DNA of 51,926 nucleotides from Azohydromonas aeria (lineage in GTDB: Bacteria > Pseudomonadota > Gammaproteobacteria > Burkholderiales > Burkholderiaceae_C): contig NZ_VIDQ01000055.1 of assembly GCF_009760915.1 (NCBI RefSeq), positions 1 through 51,926 of the forward strand, given 5' to 3'. The notes beneath the pieces are model-generated. The model saw only the letters and a list, made by a program, of their open reading frames with translations, did no database searches and was not told where the DNA came from. A program made the position numbers and the translations under genes. Within the stretch, counting starts at the first letter, position 1; the number at the start of each line of letters is the position of its first letter. Of this stretch, positions 50,920-51,926 are shown in pieces.

Positions 50920-51926
50920 ATGAAGTTGCCCGACGCCTGCGCGCCTTTTCCTGACGCTTCTCCTGATGCCTCCACGGCCGACACCCGCGCGGTCGGCTCC
51001 AGCGTGGACGGCTGCACCATCGAGGCCGTGTTGCACGCCGGCCCGGTGTGCACGCTCTACCGCGTCGCCTGCGACGCGCTGGGCGCCGGGCCGTTCGTGC
51101 TCAAGGAGTACTGCCCGCCGTCGCTGTGCGGCCGCGCCGCGGACGGCTCGCCGCAGCTGCGCCGCCTCGACAGCGAGGCGGATCGCGCCGCCTTCGCCGC
51201 CGGACGCGCGGCCTTCCTGGACGAGGCGCAGCTGCTGGCGCGTTGGCACCTGCCCGGGCTGGTGCCGGTGCTGCGCGTCATCGATGCCGATGCCGGCCCG
51301 GCGCTGCTGATGCCGCTGCTGCCCGGCGCGACGCTGGACGATCTGCCTGCGCCGCACGACGACGTGGCGCTGCACGCGCAATTGAAGGCACTGCTGGAGC
51401 CGCTGGCGCAGCTGCACGCCGCCGGTCTGGTGCATGGCCACCTGCACGCGCGGCAGCTGCTGTGGGCGCCCGGCCAGGCGCCGGTGCTGCTGGGCTTCGG
51501 GCTGGCGGCGCGGGCGCTGGGCCTGGCCGAGGTGCCGCAAGGGCTGCCGCCCGAGCTGCGGCCCGCGGTTCCTGCCGAATCGGAGGCGGCAGCGGCCGCG
51601 CCGCGCCCTGGCGCCTGGACCGACGTGCACGCGCTGGCCGCGATGCTGCTGCACCGGCTCTCGGGCCAGCCCTGGGTGGCCGCGCCCGGCGCCGAGGCGG
51701 ACACGGTGTCGGCGCGCCTGGCGCAAGCCCTCGGGCCGGCACGCGTGGCCGAGCAGCGGCGCATGCTGGTGCAGGCCCTGGCGGCCAGCCTGGCGGCGTC
51801 CGTGGCGCAGCGGCCGACGCACGCGGGCATGTTGCACGTACTGCTGGGCGGCGGGCCGTCGGGGCCGCGCCTGGGGCAGCGCATGGCGCCAGGCGCGGAC
51901 GCCGCGGCCGATGCCCCGGCCGGACA
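50920..51926 (+). CDS. Protein-kinase-fold protein with degenerate active site (3' truncated by window edge)
   Basis: The frame from ATG 50920 is open to the window end (335 codons). The fold matches bacterial Ser/Thr kinases of the 'KEYCP' type: VLKEYCPPSLCGRA with ATP-Lys62, FLDEAQLLARWHLPGLVPVL, and an LAQLHAAGLVHGHLHARQLL catalytic-loop equivalent. The catalytic Asp of HxD is His (HGHLH, 172-176), and DFG reads GFG (192-194). Both catalytic acids are lost, so I call it a pseudokinase. It also has an N-terminal ~28 residues with several Asp-Ala repeats and an Ala-rich insertion after the pseudo-DFG. What follows downstream is unknown. Confidence 0.7.
   Translation, partial: MKLPDACAPFPDASPDASTADTRAVGSSVDGCTIEAVLHAGPVCTLYRVACDALGAGPFVLKEYCPPSLCGRAADGSPQLRRLDSEADRAAFAAGRAAFLDEAQLLARWHLPGLVPVLRVIDADAGPALLMPLLPGATLDDLPAPHDDVALHAQLKALLEPLAQLHAAGLVHGHLHARQLLWAPGQAPVLLGFGLAARALGLAEVPQGLPPELRPAVPAESEAAAAAPRPGAWTDVHALAAMLLHRLSGQPWVAAPGAEADTVSARLAQALGPARVAEQRRMLVQALAASLAASVAQRPTHAGMLHVLLGGGPSGPRLGQRMAPGADAAADAPAG

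Overview
The window looks like chromosomal DNA of a high-GC betaproteobacterium, probably Burkholderiales (Comamonadaceae / Rubrivivax-Leptothrix-Sphaerotilus neighbourhood). This rests on the dnaX-ybaB-recR order, the gloB-methyltransferase-rnhA order, the alaA-hom-thrC cluster and the protein sequences; the genus cannot be fixed by reading alone. Most of the sequence is very GC-rich with tightly packed genes. A clear exception is about 26.7-29.1 kb, which is AT-richer, gene-poor and full of repeats.

Layout. (1) 0-1.6 kb: end of dnaX, then ybaB and recR. (2) 1.6-19.0 kb: a candidate surface/biofilm locus. It holds a sigma-54-type promoter and dyad, a 66-residue PEP-CTERM protein, a giant (about 3377 aa) repetitive protein that starts with a thioester-domain-like segment and ends with a type I secretion (T1SS)-type Ca-binding region, the three T1SS genes (ABC transporter, HlyD-type adaptor, TolC-type outer membrane protein), and a membrane diguanylate cyclase. 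(3) 19.1-24.5 kb: mltD-type transglycosylase, gloB, a YafS-like methyltransferase, rnhA and a PLP-dependent decarboxylase. (4) 24.5-29.1 kb: four small minus-strand genes, then the AT-rich repeat island with a frameshifted PIN-like gene and an orphan BamE-like protein. (5) 29.1-33.4 kb: minus-strand molybdenum cofactor operon (moaA, a 99-aa membrane protein, mobA, moeA) and an NlpC/P60 peptidase. (6) 33.5-36.6 kb: acrylyl-CoA reductase-like gene and prpE. (7) 36.9-41.4 kb: minus-strand Cache-domain histidine kinase, response regulator, CstA-type carbon transporter and YbdD. (8) 41.6-44.7 kb: PIN-PhoH protein, bcp peroxiredoxin and a Mth938-domain protein. (9) 44.7-48.8 kb: alaA-type aminotransferase, hom and thrC. 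(10) 48.8-51.9 kb: mobB, a second moeA, moaD, and the start of a protein-kinase-fold protein whose catalytic residues are lost.

The most unusual part is 1.6-19 kb. It combines signals normally seen apart: exosortase-type PEP-CTERM sorting with sigma-54 control, a Gram-positive-style Cys/Gln thioester signature, seven near-identical 711/714-bp SdrD-B-like repeat pairs, a dedicated T1SS, and a c-di-GMP synthase. I read it as a candidate matrix or adhesion system; its function is inferred. A 198-bp nested-palindrome element sits at the start of the TolC-type gene and appears to supply its start codon. A second copy lies at 27.3 kb, and several related single palindromes are scattered through the window.
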